Positions 19,536-27,909 of a stretch of DNA of 64,000 bases are shown here, one piece after another (the first letter of the stretch is position 1; each line of letters begins with the position of its first letter). The translations under genes and the position numbers were made by a program. Origin of the DNA: Bog-756 sp963699105 (GTDB taxonomy: Bacteria; Actinomycetota; Acidimicrobiia; Acidimicrobiales; RAAP-2); the NCBI GenBank assembly GCA_963699105.1, contig CAVOTI010000005.1, forward strand, positions 744,001-808,000, read 5' to 3'. The notes beneath the pieces were generated by a model. The model was not told the origin of the DNA, did not search any database, and saw only the letters and a program-made list of their open reading frames with translations.

Positions 19536-19928
19536 ATGATCGAATTCCAGCTCGACCCCACGTCGGGCGTCGCCACCTATCTGCAACTTGTCCAGCAGGT
19601 GCACCAGGCCCTGCAACTGGGCCTCCTCGAGCCGGGCGACCAGCTGCCGACGGCCCAGCAGGTGGTCGGAAAGCTGGCCATCAACCCGAACACCGTTCTC
19701 AAGGCCTACCGCGATTTGGAACGCGAGGGCCTGGCTCGGGCAAGGCCGGGCCGGGGGACCTTCATCGTGGGATCGCCCCCCCGCAACGACCCGGCCGCCC
19801 AGGCGCAATTCCTCGCTTCGATGACCGACTGGCTACGGGCGGCGCGTGCCGCCGGACTCGGGCCCGACGACATCGAGGCGATCTACCGCACCGCCATCCG
19901 GAACTATTTCGCCGAAGGTGTGGCATGA
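19536..19928 (+). CDS. GntR family transcriptional regulator, YtrA subfamily
   Basis: This short, 130-residue GntR protein has the winged helix LVQQVHQALQLGLLEPGDQ, LPTAQQVVGKLAINPNTVLK and AYRDLEREGLARARPGRGTF. There is no FadR, HutC or MocR effector domain, only a helical tail of about 50 residues. This is the YtrA pattern, almost always found at the head of ABC transporter operons. The stop overlaps the ATPase start (ATGA at 19925-19928). The perfect palindrome over its translation start suggests self-repression of the whole operon. Confidence 0.9.
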   Translation: MIEFQLDPTSGVATYLQLVQQVHQALQLGLLEPGDQLPTAQQVVGKLAINPNTVLKAYRDLEREGLARARPGRGTFIVGSPPRNDPAAQAQFLASMTDWLRAARAAGLGPDDIEAIYRTAIRNYFAEGVA

Positions 19929-20822
19929 CCGCGGTGTTGGAGACCACCGGACTCGGCCGGCAGTACGGGAGGCGCTGGGCACTCCACGACTGCACCCTGG
20001 CCATCCCCGAGGGGAAGGTCGTCGGGTTGGTCGGACCCAACGGGGCGGGAAAGACCACGCTGCTGCAGCTGGCCGTCGGGCTGCTCACGCCCACCGCGGG
20101 GCGTGATCTCGGTCCTCGGCGGATGCCCCGGTGACGACCCCGACCAGCTCGGCCGGGTCGGCTTCGTGGCCCAGGACACGCCTACCTACGCACGGCTGTC
20201 GGTCGACAACCACCTGCGCATGGGTGCCCTCCTCAACCCGCACTGGGACGATGCCCTGGCCAGCCGCCGGATCGAGAGCCTCGACCTCGACCTCCACCAG
20301 CGGGCCGGATCGCTGTCCGGTGGCCAACGGGCCCAACTCGCCCTCACCTTGGCCATCGCCAAACGGCCCGAGCTCCTCCTGCTCGACGAGCCGGTGGCCA
20401 GCCTGGATCCCCTGGCCCGGCGCGAATTCCTCTCGGTTCTCATGGAAGTCGTCGCCGAACACGGGGTCAGCGTGGTGCTGTCCTCCCATCTCGTTGCCGA
20501 CCTCGAGCGGGTCTGCGACTACCTGGTCGTTCTGGTGGCGTCCCACGTCCAACTGGCCGGAGAGGTGAGCGACCTGCTCGCCTCGCACTACCGCGTCAGC
20601 GGTCCCCGCCGCGATACCCGGAGCCTCCCGGGCGACCAACGGGTGATCGAGGAGAGCCACACCGACCGGCAGACCACGCTGCTCATCCGCACCGACGGGC
20701 CGATCCTCGATCCGACCTGGATCGTCAAACCGGTGACGCTGGAAGACCTGGTGCTGGCCTACATGGGCCAGGGGCGCGACGAGGAACGAGCCCGCCGGTC
20801 GGGACTGGGGATTCTCCGATGA
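19925..20822 (+). pseudogene. ABC transporter ATP-binding protein, one frameshift
   Basis: The first 58 codons contain LGRQYGRRWALHDCTLAIP and Walker A GPNGAGKTT. Near 20100 the frame shifts by one surplus base in GCGGGGCGTGATC; the next frame reads ISVLGGCPGDDPDQLGRVGF and continues through the signature LSGGQRAQLAL and Walker B LLLLDEPVASLDP to 20822. Removing one base gives an uninterrupted protein of about 298 residues. It lies between a YtrA-type regulator and an ABC permease, overlapping both by 4 bp, which argues that the gene is functional and that the extra base is an error. Confidence 0.75.
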
Positions 20823-21889
20823 GCCGATTCGCCTGGCTCCAATTCCGCACCCAGGCGGTGGTGGCGGCGGCCGGACTGGCAGTGGTGGCCGTCGTCCTGG
20901 CCACCACCGGCCCCCACCTGGTCCACCTGTACGACACCACCATCGGCCAGTGCACCAGGTACGGCGACTGCACCACGGCGTCGTCGACCTTCCTCCAGAA
21001 CGACCGGGCCCTCCAGGTCCTTCTCGACGCCCTCGTGGTCGTGGTGCCCGCCATCGTCGGGATCTTCTGGGGGGCACCGCTCGTCTCCCATGAGCTGGAG
21101 ACCGGTACCTTCCGGCTGGCCTGGACCCAGAGCATCAGCCGCTCCCGGTGGTTCGTGGTGAAGGTAGGCGTTGTCGGCCTGGCCAGCATGGCCGCAGCCG
21201 GGCTGGTGAGCCTGGCGGTGACCTGGTGGTCCAGCCCGGTCGACCGGGCCAACATGAGCCTGTACACATCGTTCGACCAGCGCGGCATCGTCCCCATCGG
21301 CTACGCGGCCTTTGCCTTCGCCTTCGGTGCCCTGGCCGGCGTACTCATCCGCCGGACCCTTCCGGCCATGGCCGCCACGCTGGTCGGGTTCGTCACCACC
21401 CGTCTGCTCTTCAATCACTTCGTGCTTCCCAAGCTCATCGCCCCGCTGCATGGAACCTACCCACTGGGCCCGGCAACGGTCGGGGGTTTCGGCAGCTTGA
21501 ACGGGGGCCCGCCCATACTCATCCCCGCCGATCCGAACCTCCCCAATGCCTGGGTCTACTCGACCCAATTCGTCGACCAGGCCGGCCGGCCACTCAGCTC
21601 CCACGTCCTGGCCAGCACCTGCCCCCTCCTCCTCAGGGGCTTCGGAGCGGGAGGGGGAGGATCCCCGGGTGCGGGAGGTCACAGCTCGGCGCTCCCCGCC
21701 CCGGCCGCCGTCCGCGGGGCGCTCCAGAGCTGCATCACCAAACTCGGCGCCACGTACCACGAGGTCGTGGCCTATCAACCGGCTGGCCGCTACTGGCCGT
21801 TCCAATGGTACGAAATGGCCATCTACCTCGTCCTGGCCCTGGTCCTGGCGGGCGCCGGCCTGTGGTGGGTCCGCCGCCGACTGAGCTGA
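20819..21889 (+). CDS. ABC transporter permease
   Basis: The 356-residue membrane protein has an N-terminal helix (VVAAAGLAVVAVVLATT), further helices around LLDALVVVVPAIVGIFWGAP, GVVGLASMAAAGLVSLAVTW and YAAFAFAFGALAGVLIRRTL, and a final helix before the end WWVRRRLS. A large extracytoplasmic loop between the last two helices contains a Gly-rich stretch and two or more cysteines. It overlaps the ATPase gene by ATGA and completes the GntR-ATPase-permease operon. The VSHELETGTFRLAWTQSISR segment is typical of GntR-associated ABC-2 permeases of actinobacteria. Confidence 0.82.
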   Translation: MSRFAWLQFRTQAVVAAAGLAVVAVVLATTGPHLVHLYDTTIGQCTRYGDCTTASSTFLQNDRALQVLLDALVVVVPAIVGIFWGAPLVSHELETGTFRLAWTQSISRSRWFVVKVGVVGLASMAAAGLVSLAVTWWSSPVDRANMSLYTSFDQRGIVPIGYAAFAFAFGALAGVLIRRTLPAMAATLVGFVTTRLLFNHFVLPKLIAPLHGTYPLGPATVGGFGSLNGGPPILIPADPNLPNAWVYSTQFVDQAGRPLSSHVLASTCPLLLRGFGAGGGGSPGAGGHSSALPAPAAVRGALQSCITKLGATYHEVVAYQPAGRYWPFQWYEMAIYLVLALVLAGAGLWWVRRRLS

Positions 21890-21979
21890 GGGCTCCCGCT
21901 CGACAGCTCCGGCCCGGCCGATGGCCGCGGCGGCGGGTGGCGCTCGTCACCGAGGACCCGCTTCTCTAGTCTGTCGGCA

Positions 21980-22789
21980 ATGCGTCATGCCCTCTACCTG
22001 CCGCCGTTCGGTGAGTTCGCCGACCCCCACGTGTTGGTGACTCTGGCCGTGGCGGCCGAGGAGGCAGGGTGGGACGGCATGTTCCTCTGGGATCACATGT
22101 GGCGACCGTCCTCCGGCCCCCTCCCCATGGCCGACCCGTGGATCGCCCTTGCCGCCATTGCCTCGGCCACCGAGCACCTCCGGCTGGGACCGACCATCAC
22201 CCCCCTGTCCCGCCGCCGACCCCAGAAGGTCGCCCGCGAAGCGGTGACCCTCGACCAGCTGTCCGACGGTCGGCTGACGCTCGGCATCGGACTGGGTGTC
22301 AACACCGGGGGCGAGCTCGACCGGTTCGGGGAGTGCGCCGACCAGGCCGTGCAGGCAGAGCGGCTCGACGAGGCCCTCGAGGTGATTCTCGGTCTCTGGT
22401 CGGGAGAGGAGGTCGACCACCACGGTCGTCACTTCACCGCCGATCACGTACGGTTCCTCCCCCGCCCGGTCCAACAGCCCCACATCCCCATGTGGGGAGC
22501 GGCCAGGGGGGCGGGCAGTCCGAAACCGCTTCGCCGGGCGGCGAGACTGGACGGCCTCTTCCCCGTCGGTACCACCGTCGACCAGCTGGCCGAGATGCTG
22601 GACGTCGTGGCTCGGGAGCGGGGGTCCCTGACTGGCTTCGATGTGGCCATGCTGGCCATGCCGGACACCGACCTCCAGGCTCTGGCCGCCACCGGAGTCA
22701 CCTGGGCCATGTGGCCGCCCGGCCAGGGAGAGACGGCGGCCAGCGTCCTCGGATTTGCTCGAGCCGGACCTGGAGCCCGGAGCCACTGA
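21980..22789 (+). CDS. LLM class flavin-dependent oxidoreductase, probably F420-dependent
   Basis: A 269-residue bacterial luciferase-like monooxygenase fold protein. Family features are the AAEEAGWDGMFLWDHM segment, the LRLGPTITPLSRRRPQKVAR segment, QLSDGRLTLGIGLG and the PRPVQQPHIPMWGA turn. In actinobacteria such proteins usually use coenzyme F420 or FMN. The ATG lies 7 nt after a TAGTCT box (21967-21972), so the mRNA is probably leaderless. The last 15 residues are less typical than a reading shifted by one base, so the exact C-terminus is slightly uncertain. Confidence 0.82.
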   Translation: MRHALYLPPFGEFADPHVLVTLAVAAEEAGWDGMFLWDHMWRPSSGPLPMADPWIALAAIASATEHLRLGPTITPLSRRRPQKVAREAVTLDQLSDGRLTLGIGLGVNTGGELDRFGECADQAVQAERLDEALEVILGLWSGEEVDHHGRHFTADHVRFLPRPVQQPHIPMWGAARGAGSPKPLRRAARLDGLFPVGTTVDQLAEMLDVVARERGSLTGFDVAMLAMPDTDLQALAATGVTWAMWPPGQGETAASVLGFARAGPGARSH

Positions 22790-22913
22790 CTGGGGCGGGC
22801 CGCTCGACGGTCGACCCGGCACCGTTGGCGGCCGTCCGGAGGTGGTCGTCGCCTGGGCGCGGCCGCAGTCTTTCGACTACCGGCCACCCGACACTACGCC
22901 CCGACTCCGCCGT

Positions 22914-22932
22914 GCACAGTTGCCCACTGTGC
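22914..22932. terminator. Hairpin between convergent genes
   Basis: A perfect 7-bp inverted repeat, GCACAGT and ACTGTGC, with a 5-nt loop lies between the convergent LLM gene and the small membrane protein gene. There is no T-run on either side, so factor-independent termination is only possible. No gene is seen in 22790-22947. Confidence 0.35.
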
Positions 22933-22947
22933 TCCAGCCGGTGATCG

Positions 22948-23124
22948 TCAGACGGACTCTATCAGCCTGGGTTGGTAGACCCCGGTCGAGGGTTCGGGTA
23001 TCACCGGGGTCGGGGGCAGCGACTTGCGCCGCCGGCTGGCACTCGTCGCCACCAGAACGGCGAGGAAGACGAGGAGATCGAGCACCGACCACAAGAGGAC
23101 AATCAGACCCAGAGTCGTCCACAT
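22948..23124 (-). CDS. Small single-span membrane protein
   Basis: This 58-residue protein starts MWTTLGLIVLLWSVLDLLV, continues with a hydrophobic helix to about residue 30 and then a basic patch SASRRRKSL and a proline-rich tail. It has no recognised family. Evidence that it is real comes from its promoter: a TTGGCA box, 17 bp, and a TAAGAT box lie just upstream, the latter 7 nt before the ATG. The frame extends far upstream within the next gene, but that part is antisense to a conserved oxidoreductase. Its role is unknown; one N-in helix with a basic cytoplasmic tail is the likely topology. Confidence 0.6.
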   Translation of the reverse strand: MWTTLGLIVLLWSVLDLLVFLAVLVATSASRRRKSLPPTPVIPEPSTGVYQPRLIESV

Positions 23125-23131
23125 GCCGGGG

Positions 23132-23160
23132 ATCTTAAAGGACCTCACCAGTGTTGCCAA
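23132..23160 (-). promoter_or_regulatory. Promoter of the small membrane protein gene
   Basis: On the minus strand, TTGGCA (23155-23160) and TAAGAT (23132-23137) are separated by exactly 17 bp, and the ATG follows 7 nt after the second box. This is the most consensus-like promoter that I found in the window and predicts a leaderless mRNA. Confidence 0.6.
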
Positions 23161-23280
23161 GAGAAATTCGCGTGACCGCCCGCCCGGGTTTCGGTCGTTC
23201 CGGGTTCGCTCCCGTGCCGGTAGCGTCGGACGGTGTCGGGCCCGCCGGCAGTCGGCGGCGCCGACGGACGGGAGGTTGCC

Positions 23281-24210
23281 ATGACGGACACCTATGCACG
23301 AGCGGTTCGCTTCGACCACTACGGCGATCGAGGAGTCCTCTACGTCGCCGAAGTGCCCATGCCCACCCCGGCGGCCAACGAGGTGGTCGTGGCCGTCCGG
23401 GCCGCGGCCATCAATCCCGGCGAGAGCAAGATCCGCTCGGGTGCCATGGCCGAGCGTTTTCCGGCCACGTTCCCCTCGGGCGAGGGCAGCGATCTGGCCG
23501 GTGTGGTGACGGCGGTGGGCGAGGGCGTCGAGGAGTTCGCCGTCGGCCACGAGGTCCTGGGCTTTTCCTGGAACCGTTCCAGTCACGCCACCCATGTCTC
23601 GGTTCCCACAACCCAACTGATCGACAAGCCCTCCCAGCTGAGCTGGGAGGTGGCCGGCTCGTTGTACGTGGTCGGCTGCACGGCCTACGCAGCCGTGCGA
23701 GCTGTCGACCCGGGCCGGAACGACACCGTGGCCGTCTCGGCGGCTGCCGGGGGCGTCGGGACGGTGGTGGTCCAGCTCCTGCATGTCCGCCATGCCCGAG
23801 TACTCGGCATCGCCTCGCCCGCCAACGCCGAGTGGTTGACCGCCCACCACGCCATCCCCGTACCTTACGGTGACGGACTCGGCCAACGTCTGCAGGCGGC
23901 GGCGGACGGGATCGATGCCTTCATCGATCTCCACGGTCCGGAATACGTACAGCTGGCCGACGACCTGGGCATCCCCCGCCATCGCATCGAGACCATCACC
24001 TCCTTCGAGAAAGCCGAAGAACTGGGAGTGAAGGCGGAGGGCAGCGGGACTGCCTCCACCGTCGAAGTCCTCTCCGAGATGGCGGGTCTGGTGGCGTCGG
24101 GAGCGATCGAGATCCCAATCGCCGCCACCTATCCCCTGGACGAGGTGGCGGCGGCCTTCCAACAACTCGAGCAGGGCCACACCCGGGGGAAGATCGTCCT
24201 CATCCCTTAG
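23281..24210 (+). CDS. NADP-dependent quinone oxidoreductase-like MDR protein
   Basis: A 309-residue zinc-free medium-chain dehydrogenase/reductase. It has the GroES-like start with AVRFDHYGDRGVLYV and AAINPGESKIRSG, the GSDLAGVVTAVGEGV motif, the nucleotide-binding VSAAAGGVGTVVVQLL loop and the C-terminal HTRGKIVLIP. I chose the ATG at 23281 because GGGAGG precedes it; a GTG at 23233 lies 6 nt after a TAGCGT box and probably marks the transcript start. Such enzymes reduce quinones or enones with NADPH. The flippase-like gene starts 47 bp later. Confidence 0.85.
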   Translation: MTDTYARAVRFDHYGDRGVLYVAEVPMPTPAANEVVVAVRAAAINPGESKIRSGAMAERFPATFPSGEGSDLAGVVTAVGEGVEEFAVGHEVLGFSWNRSSHATHVSVPTTQLIDKPSQLSWEVAGSLYVVGCTAYAAVRAVDPGRNDTVAVSAAAGGVGTVVVQLLHVRHARVLGIASPANAEWLTAHHAIPVPYGDGLGQRLQAAADGIDAFIDLHGPEYVQLADDLGIPRHRIETITSFEKAEELGVKAEGSGTASTVEVLSEMAGLVASGAIEIPIAATYPLDEVAAAFQQLEQGHTRGKIVLIP

Positions 24211-24257
24211 TGGGGCCGACCGCCCCGACCATGACCGCTAGGCTGACCGACCAGGCG

Positions 24258-25415
24258 ATGACAGCAGATCCTCCACGTCGGACAGGTCGGTTCGGGCCGA
24301 CGGTGCGCCGCTACTGGCCCTTCGTGAGGCTCTTGCTCGGCCTCGCCGTTGTCGCTCTTGCCGCGTGGGTGCTGTCGGCCCATACTGACGAGTTGTCGGG
24401 ACTTCCCGACGTGTTCGACCGGCTCAACTGGTGGTGGCTCTCGGCTGCGGTCGTCGCCGAGACGACGTCATTCGTCTGCTTTGCCGCCATGCAGCGTTGG
24501 CTGCTGAAGATCGGAGGCCTCGGTGCGCCAATGGCCCCGCTGTTGAAGATGTCGTTTGCGTCACAGGCCATCGCCAACTCCCTTCCCGGCGGCAACGCCG
24601 TATCGGCCGTGTACGGGTTCCGGTGGTTTCGACGCTTCGGGGCCAGCAACACCCTGGCGGCGTGGGCCATGCTCGGAACGGTGATCGGATCGATCGTCTC
24701 ACTGGCCCTGGTCGCCACCCTCGGGCTGGTGATGGCGACCGAGGAGGGGGCGTCGCTCGACCTGATCCCCGCCATCGTCGGTGCCCTGGTCGTCACCACG
24801 GCCATCGGTGTGCTGTTCGTCTACGAACGGCCGCTCATGAGAGTCCTGACGCTGTCGATTCGGCTGTCGCGCTCGATCACCGGGCGGCCGAAAGGTGACA
24901 CCGAGGCCACCATCGCCAAGAGCATGCTGTGGATCAGGTCGGTGCAACTGGGATGGCGGCAGGTGGGGATCACCCTGGTCTGGGGTACGGCCAACTGGCT
25001 GTTCGACTGTGCCTGCTTCGCCATGATGTTCCTGGCCATCGGGGCCGCCATTCCCTGGAAGGGATTGCTGCTGGCCTATGGCGCAGGGCAGCTGGCGGCG
25101 GCGCTTCCCATCACACCGGGTGGCCTGGGTGTCGTCGAAGGCAGCATCACCATTGCCCTGGTGGCCTTCGGGGGCGCCGAGACGACGACCGTCGATGCCG
25201 TCTTGTTGTACCGGCTGATCAGCTTCTGGCTGGTCCTGGCCGTCGGGTGGGGCCTGTGGGGGGAACTCGCCTTCGAGGTGAGGAAGGGTCGTTGGGACCG
25301 CTCCGCCCTTTCTGCGCCGGTCGAGGCGGGGCGCATCCTGCCGACCGTCCCGGTGCCGGTGCCGGTGCCGGTGCCGGTCACGGCGTCGGAAGAACCGTTG
25401 GAGGCCGGTCCGTGA
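24258..25415 (+). CDS. Flippase-like integral membrane protein (LPG synthase TM/UPF0104 family)
   Basis: The 385-residue protein has about eight membrane helices, for example FVRLLLGLAVVALAAWVL and IPAIVGALVVTTAIGVLFVY. The family signature ALPITPGGLGVVEGS is near the C-terminal third, and the QAIANSLPGGNAVSAVYGFR segment is typical of the N-terminal part of lysylphosphatidylglycerol synthase/AglD-type membrane domains. I chose the ATG at 24258 because a TAGGCT box at 24239-24244 lies just upstream; earlier starts (24210 and 24231) precede that box. The tail carries a Pro-Val repeat. It is coupled to a lipoprotein gene by a GTGA overlap. The substrate is unknown, possibly a polyprenyl- or phospholipid-linked molecule. 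Confidence 0.8.
   Translation: MTADPPRRTGRFGPTVRRYWPFVRLLLGLAVVALAAWVLSAHTDELSGLPDVFDRLNWWWLSAAVVAETTSFVCFAAMQRWLLKIGGLGAPMAPLLKMSFASQAIANSLPGGNAVSAVYGFRWFRRFGASNTLAAWAMLGTVIGSIVSLALVATLGLVMATEEGASLDLIPAIVGALVVTTAIGVLFVYERPLMRVLTLSIRLSRSITGRPKGDTEATIAKSMLWIRSVQLGWRQVGITLVWGTANWLFDCACFAMMFLAIGAAIPWKGLLLAYGAGQLAAALPITPGGLGVVEGSITIALVAFGGAETTTVDAVLLYRLISFWLVLAVGWGLWGELAFEVRKGRWDRSALSAPVEAGRILPTVPVPVPVPVPVTASEEPLEAGP
25349..25378 (+). repeat. Hexanucleotide tandem repeat encoding (Pro-Val)n
   Basis: The unit CCGGTG is repeated about five times near the 3' end of the flippase-like gene and encodes alternating Pro-Val. Because the unit is 6 bp, changes in copy number would alter tail length without shifting the frame. 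Confidence 0.7.
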
Positions 25416-25867
25416 ACGCACCAGACACCGCCCTCCGGAAGCCGACATCCAAGGTGGCCATGCCATTTATGATCTGCGCCCTCGCCGCCTGCATCCTCGT
25501 CGGTTGCACCAATGCCCGCAGCAGCCTCGGCACATCCGACAGCTCGTGCTACCTGGCCCTGCCCGCCGCCACAGAGGCGGTGCACTCGCACGGAAGGCTG
25601 GTCGGGGTCCATCTCTACACGCTGGCCACGCTCCGCAAGAAGGCACCACACCTGTTCAAGAGACTCTCCGTCCAGCACGCGTCCCCGCAACGCATCTGTG
25701 TGTTCGAGTTCACCGGTAGCTTCTCCAAGGAATCGGTGTCCAGACCCCTCGGGGTCGATTCAGGACGACTGGCCGTGGTGGTCCTGAAGACACCCTCGAA
25801 CCAGCTGGTGGGAACGGTCCTTCTCAGCCACCCGCCGCTGCGGTTCAACCACACCCACATCGGCTGA
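25412..25867 (+). CDS. Predicted lipoprotein coupled to the flippase-like gene
   Basis: This 151-residue protein starts at a GTG that overlaps the upstream stop (GTGA). Its N-terminus has a signal sequence MPFMICALAACILVGC with a lipobox LVGC at about residue 32, predicting lipid attachment outside the membrane. The mature part is about 120 residues with two further cysteines (SSCYLAL and QRICVFEF), possibly a disulphide. I recognise no family. The tight coupling suggests that it works with the membrane protein. Confidence 0.7.
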   Translation: MNAPDTALRKPTSKVAMPFMICALAACILVGCTNARSSLGTSDSSCYLALPAATEAVHSHGRLVGVHLYTLATLRKKAPHLFKRLSVQHASPQRICVFEFTGSFSKESVSRPLGVDSGRLAVVVLKTPSNQLVGTVLLSHPPLRFNHTHIG

Positions 25868-25872
25868 TCGGA

Positions 25873-25905
25873 GGGGCCTCGGGCCGGTCAGGGGCCTCGG
25901 GCCGG
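25873..25905. repeat. Short direct repeat between genes
   Basis: GGGGCCTCGGGCCGG occurs twice (25873-25887 and 25891-25905) with TCA between, just after the lipoprotein stop. The repeat is GC-rich and partly self-complementary and may act as a terminator. No gene is present here. Confidence 0.5.
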
Positions 25906-25921
25906 CCGGCGTCAGCCGGGA

Positions 25922-26089
25922 CTACGACGCCCGAAGTGCGCGGTGCTCGGCGTCCGACCAGTCCCAGTTGCACACCCGACACCGCCAACTCGCCCCGGCC
26001 AGGGACAGCCGAGCCGAACGGACGATCAGTTTCGGCACCTCGTGCGATCCGCAGTTGGGGCAGATTCGAAACACTTCAGATTCGACCAT
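25922..26089 (-). CDS. Small zinc-ribbon protein
   Basis: A 55-residue protein starting MVESEVFRICPNCGSHEV and containing the second knuckle WRCRVCNWDW. The CPNCG and CRVC pairs form a four-cysteine zinc ribbon about 26 residues apart. A GGAGGT ribosome-binding site is 5 nt upstream of the ATG, supporting translation. No family name can be given. Such single zinc ribbons often contact nucleic acid or larger protein partners. It converges on the lipoprotein gene and is divergent from the secreted propeller-like gene. Confidence 0.65.
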   Translation of the reverse strand: MVESEVFRICPNCGSHEVPKLIVRSARLSLAGASWRCRVCNWDWSDAEHRALRAS

Positions 26090-26293
26090 CGGCCTACCTC
26101 CGACTCGGTGGCTGTTCGATGTGTCATCGACAGTAGTACCGGGAACTTGAGAGAAATCGTCGCCGACCCGGATTCCGCTCGAACGGTCCCCACCCGAAGG
26201 GTCCGGGGGCCCTCGCTGAGGTCGGTCGGGCTCGGATCCACCACGCCGGGGGGTACCGGATCGGGAAATGGTCGAAGGGCTAGTCTCCTGAGC

Positions 26294-27229
26294 GTGGCCA
26301 GGGGGATCCGCTCACCGGCGACCCGGCGGTCGGTCTCCATCCTGGTGGCGACGACCCTCGCCGTGGTCGGGCTGGGCGGCCCCGCCCCCGCCGCTCCCGC
26401 CACCCGCCCGGTGACGCAGGCGCGCCCGGACCAGGCCTTCGGGTACCCGGCGCCGGTCACCATCGAGGGCTTCACCGACAGCGCCATGGAGCCCTTCATC
26501 TCCTGCAACGGTGAGTACCTGCTCTTCAACACCTCGAACGTGGCCCCGAACATCCCGTCGCTCCAATACGCCACCCGGATCAATGCGGATACGTTCCGAT
26601 ACCGCGGCCCCATCGCCGGAGTCGATCAACCGGGATTCCTGTCCGGGACGCCGACCATGGACCGGGACGGGACCATCTACTTCGTCTCGACAAGGAGCTA
26701 CCCGCGGACACGGTCGACGGTCTACGCCGGACAGTTCGCCTCGGGGACGGTGTCGGACCTCCATCTGGTCCCGGGCGTCTCCGCCGGTGCCTACGGCGTC
26801 GTCGATTTCGACGTGGACGTCAGCCCCGACGGCAGGAGGCTGTATGTCAGTTCCGGTGACTTCTCCGGGAGTGCCCCCACTGCCGCCGGCATCGCCGTGT
26901 ACGACCGGGTGGGGAACAGCTTCGTACCCGGCCGGCGGAGCGCCTGGATTCTCCGCAACGTCAACGCTCCCGGGATGCTCACCTACGCCGCCGACATCTC
27001 GGCCAACGGTCTCGAGCTCTTCTTCACCCGAGCGGCCCCGGGCGGTGACGAGCCGGCCATCTACCGGGCCGGCCGCCGGCGAATCGGTAGTCCGTTCGGT
27101 CCCGCCCGACGCATCGCCGCCATCACCGGATTCGCCGAGGCCCCGTCGATCAGTGCCGACGGGTCCACCCTCTACTACCACCGTCTGGTCGGGAGCGTCT
27201 TTCAGATCTGGGAGGTCACACGGCATTGA
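26294..27229 (+). CDS. Secreted PD40/TolB-like beta-propeller protein
   Basis: This 311-residue exported protein has a Sec-type signal peptide (RRSVSILVATTLAVVGLGG, cleavage near PAPAAPA). The mature part contains repeated short motifs of WD40-like PD40 propellers: FISCNGEYLLFNTS, PTMDRDGTIYFVSTR, DVSPDGRRLYVSSG, DISANGLELFFTR and SISADGSTLYYHR, each about 50 residues apart. I chose the GTG at 26294 because it is the start nearest the signal peptide and lies 7 nt after a TAGTCT box (26281-26286). The function is unknown; such propellers often bind glycans or peptides outside the cell. Confidence 0.75.
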   Translation: MARGIRSPATRRSVSILVATTLAVVGLGGPAPAAPATRPVTQARPDQAFGYPAPVTIEGFTDSAMEPFISCNGEYLLFNTSNVAPNIPSLQYATRINADTFRYRGPIAGVDQPGFLSGTPTMDRDGTIYFVSTRSYPRTRSTVYAGQFASGTVSDLHLVPGVSAGAYGVVDFDVDVSPDGRRLYVSSGDFSGSAPTAAGIAVYDRVGNSFVPGRRSAWILRNVNAPGMLTYAADISANGLELFFTRAAPGGDEPAIYRAGRRRIGSPFGPARRIAAITGFAEAPSISADGSTLYYHRLVGSVFQIWEVTRH

Positions 27230-27396
27230 GGTGGCGCGTCCCGTCCGTCTGCCCGTGAAGCTCGTCTCCCCGAGGAGCTGGCCGGCAGCCACCCGGGAGC
27301 ACGCACGGCCACAGGCTCCGGATAGGATTCCGAGCCCGTTCCCGTAGTGTCATCACGTGGGAACGAGCTGCCCACGTCCGGAAGAGGAGGGCTTCG

Positions 27397-27909
27397 ATGA
27401 CCAGCATCGACGTACTGGAGGACGCCTTCGAGAGGGTCCGCGACCGCGTGCACCCTGCCGTCAACGGCCTGTCGCCCGAGGAGCTCTCCTTCCGGCCCGA
27501 GGCCGAGTCCAACTCCATCGCCTGGCTGGTATGGCACCTGACCCGCATCCAGGATGACCACGTGGCGGCCATCGACGGCACCCAGCAGATCTGGACGGCC
27601 AAGGGGTGGGTCGACCGGTTCGCACTCCCCCTCGACCCGTCGGACACCGGTTACGGCCACGATCCCGAGCGGGTGGCCCTGGTCACCGCCGACGCCCTGT
27701 CACTGCTCGGTTACTACGAGGACGTCCACAGCCACACCCTGGAGTTCGTGCGCTCCCTCTCCGAGAGCGACCTGGCCCGCATCGTCGATCGCCGATGGGA
27801 TCCGCCGGTGACGATGGGCGTTCGTCTGGTGAGTGTCATCGAGGACGATCTCCAACACGTCGGACAGGCTGCCTATGTCCGGGGGATCCTCGAGCGGCGC
27901 TCAGACTAG
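27397..27909 (+). CDS. DinB superfamily protein (DUF664-like, possibly thiol-dependent)
   Basis: The 170-residue four-helix-bundle protein has the DUF664/DinB motif NSIAWLVWHLTRIQDDHV, where the helix-2 histidine is one metal ligand, and a C-terminal segment DDLQHVGQAAYVRG supplying another. Many actinobacterial relatives are mycothiol-dependent S-transferases or isomerases. A GAGGAGG site precedes the ATG by 6 nt. The gene converges on the acetyltransferase gene, and the two share a CTAG at 27906-27909 in which both stop codons overlap. Confidence 0.8.
   Translation: MTSIDVLEDAFERVRDRVHPAVNGLSPEELSFRPEAESNSIAWLVWHLTRIQDDHVAAIDGTQQIWTAKGWVDRFALPLDPSDTGYGHDPERVALVTADALSLLGYYEDVHSHTLEFVRSLSESDLARIVDRRWDPPVTMGVRLVSVIEDDLQHVGQAAYVRGILERRSD

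Noticed and set aside
21980..22947. A C-terminal frameshift in the LLM oxidoreductase
   Set aside because: A one-base shift gives a slightly more typical tail, but then no stop occurs nearby; the unshifted end is acceptable.
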